This document shows positions 1 to 10,812 of a stretch of DNA of 64,000 nt, piece by piece (within the stretch, counting starts at the first letter, position 1; every line of letters starts with the position of its first letter). Below the pieces are notes generated by a model. That model had not been told where the DNA came from. It made no database searches and was given only the letters and a program-made list of their open reading frames with translations. The DNA comes from Mycogone perniciosa (taxonomy: Eukaryota; Ascomycota; Sordariomycetes; Hypocreales; Hypocreaceae), in assembly GCA_025331125.1 (NCBI GenBank), contig JAOALB010000090.1:1-64000 (forward strand), read 5' to 3'. Position numbers and translations under genes: made by a program.

Positions 1-2040
1 AGTGATCATGTTCTTATTGGCCCGTCGTTCCGATATTCTTCCGGACCCGGGCCTTGGCCTGGTCGGGTCGTGACATGGGAGGACTATAGTCTCCCCTTGC
101 CCTAAGAGCGAAAGAGTGCCCTCCTTCTCAAGTCACTAAAGTACTGCCCGCTTAGCGGCAGCGAGGTTCAGTTATCCTTAGTTTACTTAAAGTCTAATAG
201 CGTTCGCTATCTTTCTCTAAGTGCCTAGGAGGGGCGAGAGAGTATTATTAGGCTTATTTTCTTAATAGCTAGTTAAGAGGTTATAGAGTTTTTAGTGAGT
301 AGGCACCTAAAAGGTGGGGTACCTGTAGGTGTAGGAGGAAGCTTGTTGGGTTTTTACGTGATTCTGAAGCCAATAGAGGTTGAAATCGTATTATAAGACG
401 ATACCCCCCTAAGCTTCCTAAATAAATTAACTCGATACTAGTATAGTCGTCAAAGGAAATACTAAAACAGGTTTAAATTAATTACAAGACCTAAACAATA
501 AATCCTATACTTACCTAATTTCTTCCAATAACTACGAGTAGACCGACGTTATCCGACATATACTAGGAAGTATATGGAGTAGCATGCTTTTAGTGGTTTT
601 CTTCATCTTAGTACTACGGAGTACGGAGTACTCCGTACTTATATTATCATGCCGGCACCTCTTGGTACCGCATCCGCGTCGTTTCCACCGGATAACACTG
701 TTCCAAGTCGCCACCTAGGTGCTACGATCGTACAATTTTCTAGTACTCCGTGCCACGGGTGCAATTTGGTTGTTTTTGGTCATGACGAGCTATGTCCTCG
801 GACTTGGAAAGACCTAGATCTACATATTCTTTTAGGCAGCCCTGTCAATTTACATATTATCTTCATTCTCCTATCTATATCTTTCACCATAATCGAGCAG
901 TTTCATATATCTGTTGCTTCTGCGAGGGATTTGTTAAAAGCAACTCACTAATTCGCAGAACTACGACTAGACTTCCTCGATGAATAAGGTTACAAGACTA
1001 GCTTCAACCTGATGAGTAGTAGGTACGTTTCTACAACAAGAATACCTTTGACCTCTTTTGAGCTACATTTTAATGATCTGGTTGTGTTATTTGGATATTT
1101 TGGTTTGCGTTGTACCTGTTCTATTTGTTTACATACTTGATAGTTTAGTCCATCTAACAGGAACTCTGACTATGTAAAATGGTTTTTGTTGCCTTTTCGT
1201 TGGCTAGCATTCAACAAGACTTATCATCGCAGTTACCCACGTGTCTAGAGAGTTTCTGCTGCTGTTGTTTAAGCTGGTTCCCCTCCGTTTTGCCACAGTA
1301 ATCAAATTGTGTGGTAGTCAATTCAATGTTTTAATCAAATCGATTTTTTCATTAGGTCTGGATAGCAGCTTTACTCTGGCATAATACACTTTTTTGGACC
1401 ATATTTTCTTGTACTCTTTTCTTTCTTCACCTTACCGCTATGGGTCTTTTCAATAAGCTCAATGGCGTCCATGGTTAGAAGCTCTTCCAAGAGTGAAGTC
1501 AATTCTTCAACTTTTAACTACCTGCCTGGATGGTCTTATTTCTAAATACTACCAGCCAATTGAGACAAACGGACCCCGTTAACCTGACAATACTGCTATA
1601 TAATCCCCAAGCTTTTTAAACGATTGTAGATATTATAGCTAGCCGACCTACAAGGTTCTAGCTGGGGGTGCTTTTGGAAATAGGGGAGCTACTTAAGACC
1701 ATTGACAGCTACATTGGCATTCGCACTGAAATACACGATGCTGAAAGTTGTAATCTTCCTGATCCGTGACTACAACGAACTTGACAATCCGGCTGTAATT
1801 ACCGTAAAATATCCTCTAAATGGGGTGTTTGGTTCGTGCTCAATTGTATCGGTTGGATAGTGCGGACTAGGTTGAAAAGTCGGTTAAAGTTGAAACGAAG
1901 TACGGAGTACATTGCGATGTGGAACTCGAGGAGGAGCTAAATATATGGAACAGAGGAACGCGTCGCGTTCCTCATGCACTATAAAATGGCTGGCGAGGAA
2001 AAATACGAGGGCATCGATCTTCAACTTCGACAGGAGAGAG
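1..2040. repeat. Gene-free TA-rich left end, probable RIP-degraded repeat
   Basis: No convincing coding frame is visible on either strand; the open frames are short and unlike any family I know. Between about 240 and 600, TA dinucleotides clearly outnumber CA and TG by eye, the pattern left by repeat-induced point mutation in ascomycete transposons. No terminal repeats or transposase remnants are recognisable. What the original element was, or whether it was one, cannot be told from this sequence. Confidence 0.4.
620..639. repeat. 20-bp perfect palindrome built from the TACGGAGTA/TACTCCGTA motif
   Basis: Positions 620-639 read identically on both strands (arms AGTACGGAGT and ACTCCGTACT). It is the fullest example of a short motif that recurs in the non-coding parts of the window: 1900-1910, 2360-2370, 3874-3884, 11857-11867, 11957-11967, 22917-22927, 35988-36005, 36419-36430, and an inverted pair at 38418-38438. 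I know of no function; it may be a dispersed repeat remnant. Confidence 0.7.
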
Positions 2041-2879
2041 GAGTAGAGCCGGAATTCAGGTGCCTTTCGACCCGTATAGTGAAATCAATGTGCTGACTAT
2101 ATGATCCGCTTTACGCGACAGTATCAGGATGCTCTGAGAAAATGTAGAGGGGTGGAGACGAGTTCTGTACTTGGAGGCCCCCCAGGCAAATGTCAATTTG
2201 CTGAGATGTCCATGAGAATGGAGACAAAAGTGAAAGCTCAGGCAAAAGTTCACTTCTCTAGCCTCGCAGGTTTTAAGAAAATGACTGGTAGCATCTTGGT
2301 GGATCCGCTCTTCGGCTTCAATCAGGCATTCGGGAAAAGGCAAGCATAATACAAGCATAGTACTCCGTACAAGCAACATTATCCATAAAAGACTACGGCA
2401 TCCGGTGTGATATAGATACAGCTCAAGTTCATTGTTTGTGCCAAAGTCAAGCCTTGTGGTCAAAGCCGGTTTGTTTGATTGCAGTCTACGAGAGTACGAT
2501 TTTCGGGGCTCGGGCTCCGATACCAAGAAGATTATTCCCGAAACACTCCGATTCGGCGACTTCTTGCTATCCCGTTCGGGAGCGAGGCGAGTGTCTTCAT
2601 TGCTAATACGTGCGTGTAGATCGAATAGCAAATTCAGCATCTTTCTTTTGTCTTGACACCTGTGTTGAGACTGTATCAGTACTCGTATTACATTGGATTG
2701 GGGAGCACCATCACACAGTCCCTTGCAGGACAAGTGGGGTCGTCTGTCAGCCTCGTCTTTTTTGTCTCATCACCACAGGGCTGAGATCCCCTCCTCCCTC
2801 GCTCACTGATCAGTTCTCTTCGCCAACCGCTCTACTTCAAACATAGCCTCCCAGGATAATCGATCCATCATCAATCGCC
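2041..2879. other. Upstream region of the FSH hydrolase gene
   Basis: This is non-coding DNA before the gene that starts at 2880. A 225-codon open frame on the minus strand (2056-2733) starts at a non-ATG codon and has no recognisable domain. The last 130 bases are pyrimidine-rich, as is usual for fungal promoters and 5' leaders. No other element can be supported. Confidence 0.4.
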
Positions 2880-3677
2880 ATGTTCTCAAACTCTCTCGAC
2901 CCGGAAACTCTCCCTCTCCCACGCATCCTCTGCCTTCACGGCGGAGGCGTCAACGCCCGCGTCTTCCGCCTCCAATGTCGTGTCATCATCACCCGTCTAC
3001 AGCCCCATTTCCGCCTCGTCTTCGTCGACGGACCCTTCGTTTGCAAGCCTCACCCAGACATCGTCGCTGTGTATGGCGAATATTCCCCCTTCTACCGCTG
3101 GTTGCGCTGGCAGGATGACCATGATGAGATCCCCGCGTCAGAAGCAGCGCGCAAGGTGATCGACCAGTGTCGCAAGGCGATGGAGGCTGATCCCGGCACG
3201 GGGGAGTGGGTCGGTGTACTGGGGTTTTCGCAGGGGGCTAAAATTGCAGCGAGTTTGCTATGGGCGCAGGAGAGGATCGAGAATTGGGCCTCGGAGGCGC
3301 ATCCACTACCGGGAATCAACCTTCGTTTCGGTGTTTTGATGGCTGGGAGCGCACCGCCAGTGATTCTAGATAGCACTGGCAAGCTTCCCGTTCCTCAATA
3401 TATCACGGATGCTGGGGAGCGAAGCCTGACACATAAGGACTGGCCGGAGAGCGCTGACGGCGAGCATGCCATTGGGATTCCGACGCTGCATGTGCACGGC
3501 TTGCTGGACCCGGGACTTGAGCGACACCGGCTGTTGTTAAAGACATACTGCAAGGCAGACAAGACGAGGTTGGTGGAGTGGGATGGGCATCATAGACTTC
3601 CCATTAAGACGGCTGATGTGGAGATGGTGGTGAGCAATGTGTTGGATATGGCGAGGGAGACGAGCGCTTTGCGATAA
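2880..3677 (+). CDS. FSH1-family serine hydrolase (265 aa)
   Basis: This is a single-exon gene for an alpha/beta hydrolase of the fungal FSH (DUF341) family, small cytosolic esterases related to yeast Fsh1 and to the fungal thioesterase LovG. The N-terminus carries ILCLHGGGVNARVF (about residues 16-29), the usual first strand and oxyanion region. The nucleophile elbow is GFSQGAKIAASL (about 119-130). The acid is probably Asp in HGLLDPGLE and the base His in WDGHHRLP near the C-terminus, so the triad is complete. Length matches the family (220-280 aa). The ATG at 2880 directly precedes the conserved core and follows a pyrimidine-rich leader. The substrate is unknown. It lies over 20 kb from the PKS, so a role in that pathway is less likely than for the second FSH gene at 24.3 kb. 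Confidence 0.85.
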   Translation: MFSNSLDPETLPLPRILCLHGGGVNARVFRLQCRVIITRLQPHFRLVFVDGPFVCKPHPDIVAVYGEYSPFYRWLRWQDDHDEIPASEAARKVIDQCRKAMEADPGTGEWVGVLGFSQGAKIAASLLWAQERIENWASEAHPLPGINLRFGVLMAGSAPPVILDSTGKLPVPQYITDAGERSLTHKDWPESADGEHAIGIPTLHVHGLLDPGLERHRLLLKTYCKADKTRLVEWDGHHRLPIKTADVEMVVSNVLDMARETSALR

Positions 3678-4070
3678 GGATGATAGAGTGGCGAGTGATG
3701 AGACGGGTGCGTGCACTGGCAAGCATACACAAGATGAAAGATGAATAGATAACTATGCCTTGGAGTGTGTACTTTATATGCATCTACTATATATCTATTA
3801 AATATGGCTTTGATGGCGCTTGAAGGCCTCATGAATTCACAATGCCGTCAGCGGGAATAACCAAACCAATCAAGTACGGAGTACTCGTAACGATTACGAG
3901 TGCTACTACTTCGTACTACTGCTAGTATGTAGATCAGAAACAAACTCGCGCCCTCTCGCGCCCTCTCGCATCCCCTGGACGCTCCAACAATTGCGAGTAA
4001 ACAGCCCATATTATCACATCAGGTCCCCTAATCCGCACCTACTTCTTTGCTTGCTCACTACGGAGGAATC
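3678..4070. other. Intergenic region with a TACGGAGTAC copy
   Basis: This is a non-coding spacer between two genes on the same strand. It holds one copy of the recurrent motif (3874-3884) and a short tandem repeat, cgccctctcg, near 3950-3970. No gene is visible. Confidence 0.5.
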
Positions 4071-4618
4071 ATGCCGCGCTCAGACGAAGCAGAGGCCTTC
4101 TTCCACGCCGTTTACACAGCTGTGCAACAGGTTCCCCATGGCAAAGTCACCACCTACGGGCACATTGCCTACTTGATTGGCACTCGTATTCTCACTCATC
4201 CCATATTCGCCATTGAGTCCAGAGTAATAACCGTGAATACAGCTCAGCGCCCTCGCCAGGTGGGCATCTGCCTCAAACATCTCTCCATCTCTCCATCGTC
4301 CCACTTCAACAGCTCCAACGTGCCCTGGCAGCGAATCATTAACTCCAAGGGCATTATATCACCCAGGTTCGCTTACACTCCATCTATCTAATCAATCCGG
4401 CGCACATGACAGATATTCAGAGATCTAACTCAACACTCAACACTGACAGGTCTCAACCATCTGATTCGCACAATCAAGCTGTTGCCCTGCGCGCAGAGGG
4501 CGTCGAAGTCACAGCGAGTGCAATGGGAGAGCTAATGGTTGACTTTGAAGAGTATGGGTGGTTCCCTGGAGACTTGCCGTCCGAAGCTGAAGACAATGGG
4601 AACGAAGACGAGGAGTAG
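4071..4618 (+). CDS. atl1: Alkyltransferase-like (ATL) DNA-repair protein (135 aa)
   Basis: Spliced gene: join(4071..4185, 4243..4366, 4450..4618), with introns of 57 and 83 nt; the joined frame is open (408 nt). The protein resembles the DNA-binding domain of O6-alkylguanine alkyltransferases: VPHGKVTTYGHIAYLIG, then PRQVGICLKHL, then VPWQRIINSKGIISPR. The alkyl-acceptor cysteine of the PCHR motif in true MGMT is replaced by tryptophan (PWQR), the signature of ATL proteins such as S. pombe Atl1. These do not remove the alkyl group; they bind O6-alkylguanine and mark it for nucleotide excision repair. The conserved Arg of the helix-turn-helix lies in RPRQVG. The start at 4071 is chosen because the frame upstream contains only a TTG. 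The C-terminal tail is acidic (EDNGNEDEE). Splice sites are inferred by eye. Confidence 0.85.
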
Positions 4619-5400
4619 GAAACATGATACCTTAATAAGTAAATCCTAATATTCAGCATGTTTACTACGTACAACACACATATCTCTACATAGAGCGATT
4701 ATCTCAAAGTAAAGTCATTAAGAACGTCCATTTCGCCATTCAGCCCATACTTTAAATCACACTAGATACCCTCTAGATGAGCTCGCAAAGAGCCTTCACT
4801 TCCCATACTAGCAACACAAGAATCCATCCATCAGTACCGGCTCCATATTTGCTCGCACACCTGACACTATTCTCACATAAATCAGCCAGGCATTGCTGGT
4901 TTTGCACTATATAATGAAACCGGACGATAAATCGACACGGTAAAAAGATACCCATATAATCATCAAGGGCAGAAGAAAAACACGCTTCATAAGATGCAAC
5001 AATCATCCTCCCTCATGGAACATTCAAATGCTCATGCAGGTTCTAGGTAGGGTATATTGTCGCTTCAGAAGTAGAAAAAAAACACGTCATGTTGTCCCCT
5101 CCAAGAACTCCTGGCTGTGCTGAAAGGTAAGAGAAAAAAAAGCACCAGGACACAATATCAATAATCTTTAGGTCGTGAGGACCGATGTCGGGACGTTCAT
5201 GAGATGCGTAGCCATGGTAATCAACATAAGCGGGAATGTCGTAACAGCGATAACGGGGTCAAGATAAGAAATGATGAAGGAGAGCAGGCAGCAGGGACTG
5301 GCAAGGCGCAAAGCTGGGGTATAGTCCTTTAGCTCCTGTGTCTGCTCATCGGCTCCATCCAAAGGGTGTCTCATTCGGTGGACAAGAGACTTGACGCTGC
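4619..5400. other. Intergenic region between convergent genes
   Basis: This stretch lies between the 3' ends of the ATL gene (+) and the kinesin gene (-) and probably carries both 3' untranslated regions. The short frames here (4773-5006, 5168-5374) show no family features. No RNA gene or repeat was seen. Confidence 0.5.
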
Positions 5401-8400
5401 TTAGAAGCAGTTCAAGCTTCCCTTCTTCTTCTTACCCTTGTTGATGGCATTCATCCGCTCCTCCAGCTGCCTCCGAGCTGCTTCAGCTGCCTGTCTCTTC
5501 TTTCGTTCCTCCTCTACTGCTTGCATGCTCCAGCGGCTGTCTTGAACCTGCTCGCCAGGTCGCTCCTTCAACTCTTTGACCTCCGCCTCAAGCTCCTCGG
5601 CACGCTTCTTCCAGCCATCGGATTCAGACTTGGCCTTCTTAGACTGCTTCTCCAGATCCGTCAGCGCTTCCTCCAATGTCTGGGTCAGTTGACGCTCAGC
5701 ATAGAGGTGTTTCTCAATGGTTCGGATGCGAGCCTCCTGATCCTCAGTGATTTGAGAGAGGTTGATATTGTCTTTGCTGCCTGGGCGCGTTGACGTAGGA
5801 GAGCTGGGGTTGCCAGTGACTGGCGAACTGCTTGTCGCACCGTTGGGCAGAGGCGGAAGGGGAATTGCTGGTGGCGGTGAGGGAAGGGAAGTATGTGAAG
5901 AACTCTTGCGGATAGTCGAGTTGGAGTTGGATCGCTTGACCTCCCCGTTCGGTAGCACTTCGCTACATTTGGCCTGGTTATAGTCAGTACACATTTCAGA
6001 ATATCGACATCGGGTCACACTCACTTGTAGCGACGCGTACTCTTCACGAATGGCATCGAGGTCGGCCTGGAGCTTCACACGAGCTGCCAACGCGTCTTCA
6101 AGCTGGGCGTTACGCTCAGACTGCAGCGAGCTGAGGCGGTTGCTGGCCACTTGGGCTTCATCAAAGTTGTGTTGCAGCTGTTCCTCGAGCTCCTCAATAA
6201 GACGAGAGTTCTTCTTGTTGCTAGTGTCAAGTTCTTCCATCTTAGTCTTGGCAGCAGAGAACCGATCAAGCAGAGGGACTGCCGCCGCATCGGGCTTGTC
6301 GGAAAGCATTTCAGACACAACAGATTTCGCGGCCTCGAGATCACGCATGAGGGACTCGTTGATAGAGGTAAGCTCAGTTACATGTGTCGTCATCTCGCCT
6401 GTCATCTTGCGCTCCTCCTCCAGGGCCTTCTGATCCGCAATGAGGGCATTGATGCGGTCACCCAGCATATCCAAAGTTACCTCTGAACCAAGAGCAGCGG
6501 CAATCTGAGTTGCCACCTTTGTCAATTCGTCTCTGCACTGGTCAAGCTCCATCTCGAGCTTGTGGATAGCCTCTGAGTGCTCAGTCATGAGTACCTCGAC
6601 TTGCTGTTCGTAGCCCGTCTGCTCATGCATCTTCAAATCCGCGAGCTCTTTGACGTGACTCTTCTTCAGAGCCTCTAGCTCTTCTTGATGAGCCTTCGTC
6701 GCGTCCTCATGACCAGCGATCAGCTCCTCAAGCTTAGAGGTCAGCTCCACATGTCTGGCAGCAGTCTCTGCAGTGACTGAGCTGTGTAGTTTAGACATCT
6801 CCTCCATTGCTGCCCTCGCAGTGCGATGAGAAGACTCCATCTCTGCCATCTTGGCAGCATTGCCATTGATGATTGCCTTGTATTCATCAATCTCGTGACG
6901 TAAGAAGTTAACAAGATCCCGCTGCTTCTTTGCGTCATTATCCGCAACGGCCTGATCCTTCTCGGTACCGGAATCGGGCTGAGGCTCGGCAAGCTTAGCG
7001 TTAGCAAGCTCAACCTGAGCCTCCAGCTGCTGAATAGTTGTCATCATTTCCATTTCTGTCTTCTCCATCGACTGAAGAGCAGCCTTGTGTCTGTTCTCCC
7101 AACCAGATAACTCAGCCCGCAGTGCAGCAACCTTCATCTCATAAGGTTGTTCGCGCTTCTCGCCCTCCTTATTCAAAGTCTCATCTGTATGAGACGATTC
7201 TATCGACTGTCTCAGGGTCTCCACCTCAGCGATTAGCTCCTGCTCCCTTGCAGCATGTGCCTCGCGTATCTCAAAGAGCTGCTTCTCGCTATGCTCAAGC
7301 TGATCTCGCAGAGTAGCCAGCATAGCCATATCCATAGTACTTGCCTTCAAGCTGGATCGTTCACGTGTCAATCCAGAGATAATAGTCATCTTGGATTCCA
7401 TCTCCTTCTTGGTAGACGCCACATCAGACTCAAGCTCCTGGATGCGCTCACTTCGGTTGTGCAGCTCATGCATCGCCGCATTCAAGTTAAGCTCAAAACT
7501 TTGCATCACCTCAGGCTTCCCTTCAAAGTTCTCAGTAGCAATGTTTCGCAGTGAGGCGAATGATCGATGAGCACGATCGATAATGAGGAGGTTCTGGCTT
7601 GACTTTCGGCGGATGACACGCGGCCCCTCCACAGCCTTCGCTCTCGTGACCTCTGTCTTCAGCTCCTCGACCATGTCCAAAGTCTCATTGTGCTTCAACT
7701 CCAGCTGGGCGTATTTCATTGCCAGTTCCTTCTCGGCGCTCTCCTTCTCTTCGGCCAAAGACTTCAATCGCTCAAGTTCTGCAGTCAGCTGCTCATTTTG
7801 CTCCTTTGTCAGGTTGTCTATTGAGACTGCAGTCTTAGCAGTGGAAGTTTCATCCTCAGATTCCATATCAACATTCGATGTATCAGCAGTAGCAGGGGAA
7901 TCCACGGCAGAGGAAAGTTCTGATGAGAGTGACCGGGGGACCGAGGATCGAGCATCATCCTTAGCATCACTTGTTCTTGCCGACTGGAACGATTCTGGGC
8001 GGGTCTTGGCAGGCACAGAGACAGAAACGACAGAATCACGAACGCTAACGGGGTGCTTGGCCTCGTCGAGAGCATCCTGGAGCTCGGCCATTTTCTGCAC
8101 AGCCTCCTCGTACCGAGAGTGCAGTAAACTGTAGTCATTGACAGTCGACTCATGCTCAACGCGAAGATCAATGAGCTCCTGCGTGACACTTTCCAACTTG
8201 TCTGCCACAAACTTGCTCTGGGCGGTGCTTTGGGTCTGAGGCAAGACGTCCGCGTTGAACTCGTCTTCGTGATGAGCCTTCTCCATCGGTTCATGAGCAC
8301 CATTCAGTACTTCCTCTTCTTCCTCAGGAACTGTAGTTGGCCTTGATCGAGCATCATCATCTACCTCTTTGTCGTCGACTGTGGTTTCATTTGTTTGGTT

Positions 8401-10812
8401 GTGGTCATGCGCATCGCCATCGACGACGACTCCATTAGTGTCCTCTGACTGATGGTACTGAGACTCATCCACGTGGTCAAGTTCATAGAGCAGGGCGTCC
8501 AGTTTGCCTAGGCTTCTCTGGCGCTCAATAACTTGCTCCAATCTGTCGATCTCACGCTGCATGAGCTCGGCATCCTGGTCAGCCTCGGCAAGTCGCTCCT
8601 CCAAGGTCGAGATGTAGTCCTCGCAAGAAGCCTCGTTTTCGCGAACCCGCGCAATCTCTTTGCGCAGCTCCATAATAATCGTCGCATTTTTCTCCTCGCC
8701 ACTGGTATGTCCGTCTAGCTTAGCTTCCAAGTCATGCAGATAGTTCTCGGTGTTGGCTTCACGGTCCATCAGTTTCTGTAAACGAGACTGTAACTGTGCG
8801 TTGATCGTCTCCACGTAGGCACACTTGGTCTCCTTCTCCAACAAGTTGGTCTCGGTATTGGACAAGGTTGTGCGAGTGCTGGACAGAGACTGCTCTAGTG
8901 TCTGAATCGTCTTTTCGTATTCAAGCACAACCTGTTCAACGGCCTGGGCGAACGTGTTTGATCGGTTCAGCCTATCAGTGGCACTTTCACCCTGAAGAGC
9001 ATCAAGTTGACGGTGACGTTCAATCTCGGTTTCTTGAGCCTTGGCCATTTCCGCAATCAGACGCGCGTGTCGTTGGCTGAGAGCGTTGTAATTCTCTTGG
9101 GAGTCAAGCAACTGGTTTTGAAGCTCCACTTCACGTTCATTCTGTCGCTCTGACCGTTCCATTGACCGATTAGCACTACGAAGAGGACTCTCGACTCGTC
9201 CAGTGGCGCTCCGGATTTGCTCTCGCAAAAAGGCAACCTCAGCCTTAAGGCGATCAATAACAGCGGACTTATCCCCCTCCTCTATCTGCTGGATTCTGGG
9301 CTTTGACTGGATCGCCCGAGCCCGCTGTGCATACTGTACCGTATTCAACGTCTCACTAAGATGGAACTCGGGGGGCGTGACGCAGGCAATCATGTATGTG
9401 ATGGCATTACCTCCCAGGGAATCTTGCAAAAGACGTGTCAACTTGGAGTCACGATACGACACATGAGATCCAGAGCTGCGAGATGAGAGCTGACTGATGA
9501 CCTTGCCCAATGCTGCAAGGCCTGCATTGATCGAGATTCCTTCTTTGGCTCGCTCCCCCTGAGCACCAGTGTTCTTGAGCCTTTCGCTACCAGCCAAATC
9601 AACGAAGTGTAGCTTGCTGTCGGTAGTGACGGACACATCCTGCCCGGTCATGGCTTCTAGTGGCACTGAGAACCGTTTCTCAGCACCCTGCAATTTGCTC
9701 TTTCGCTGAACCAAGTTGAGTGAGAATACGGCGTGCGAACGAGACGATTTGGCGTTGATGGCAGTCGCATCGGTTTGGCGGATAGACGAACCAAAGTTAA
9801 GGGCGTTGAGGAGATCGTTGACAGATGCAATGTCGACCTGTCGCAGACCGGTGAGAATAATGTTTCCCTTCACGTCCTCGCGGATGGCGACGGCATTGCG
9901 TTCGCCCATGGGGGTCGTGTCAGGAACCAAGAGATCGCGTAGCTGCTCGTTGTAGATTTCGACGTAGGTGGCTTTGAGAGACCAGTTTCGGTCGCCGAGG
10001 ACATTTTGCTGTCCATATCCTCTCGGCATCCTAAGGCTGCTTGAATTCCTTGGGTTGGCACTAGCCGCACTCCCTGTTTGGGGATCCAGCGCCTCGAAAA
10101 GCGCTGCTGCAGCACGCGGAATCACGCCTGTGCAAAACCAGAGTCAGTACAGGGGCAACACACGAGGTTATCAAAAGTTGTGTGAAGCGGGAGACAATTC
10201 ATACCCATATCACCTGGATTCTGCTGCTGATTGGGACTTGCAGTTCCCATTGTGTATGACTTGCCCGCGCCGGACTGGCCGTAGGCGAGGAGAGATACAT
10301 TATAACCTTGGGTGAATGCGTTCACGCTGTCTGACACGTATTCCCAAATGCCATCTTGCATAACCTCGGAACCAAACACGCGATCGAAGACGAACAGCTT
10401 GCGGCCCTGAGGCGAATCGATAGACAGATTGGTATTGGATGTGACCTGGACCATGGGGCGCTGGAAGCGCTGGGGGATCAGGTCATAGCCCGGGTCGTCT
10501 GGGTTCAACGGTGGTCGTACTCGGACAGCTGAGACGAAAACGATAGGGTTAGTTACCAGATCCATTCCACGGCGCGCGCCGCACAACGAAGCTGACGACG
10601 CAGACGAGACGAGGGAAAGCCATGAATGGGAATCGCAAGTGCTTACCGACGCGGACCGCTGTCCGAGTATCCTCATCAGAGGCTCTGCTTTCACCACCGA
10701 GCTTGCTGGACATGCTCATCCGGCTGTTGCTCCTTGGTTGAGATCTGGCAGCAATCACGCTCAGGGGACGCTGAGGCTTATGCAATGGTGAGCCAGGCGG
10801 CGAGGTCGCCAT
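5401..10812 (-). CDS. Kinesin-4-like motor protein with long coiled-coil tail (1721 aa)
   Basis: Spliced on the minus strand: exons 10647-10812, 10205-10528, 6025-10127 and 5401-5973 (introns 118, 77 and 51 nt). Joined length is 5166 nt with an open frame. The N-terminal motor domain (about residues 55-430) has VAVRVRPPLN, the P-loop GQSGAGKSYTMG, switch I SSRSHAVFSL, switch II DLAGSERLKNTG and the microtubule-binding stretch YRDSKLTRLLQDSLGGN. The latter plus the motor core most resemble kinesin-4 (KIF4/KIF21). A very long heptad-rich coiled coil follows (about 430-1500), then a Ser/Pro-rich linker with PSPPPAIPLPPLPNG and a last coiled coil ending in a basic KGKKKKG stretch. It is expected to walk along microtubules in transport or spindle work. 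The start at 10812 gives a Ser/Pro/Arg-rich leader. Family assignment beyond kinesin is by eye. Confidence 0.88.
5974..6024 (-). other. Phase-preserving 51-nt intron in the kinesin gene
   Basis: On the minus strand this begins GTGAGT, holds the branch-like CTGAC and ends ACCAG. It has 51 nt and no in-frame stop, so a retained copy would add 17 residues (starting VSVTRC) instead of ending the protein. The inserted residues break the coiled-coil pattern, which favours splicing. Confidence 0.7.

Noticed and set aside
649..983. Plus-strand open frames of 100 and 63 codons
   Set aside because: Short, overlapping in two frames, in TA-rich DNA, with no family likeness.
2056..2733. 225-codon open frame on the minus strand upstream of the first FSH gene
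   Set aside because: It begins at a non-ATG codon, has no domain-like pattern and lies in the promoter side of a real gene.
7583..8134. 183-codon plus-strand open frame, rich in Ser
   Set aside because: Antisense to the kinesin coiled coil; the Ser richness is the mirror of Glu/Ala/Arg codons.
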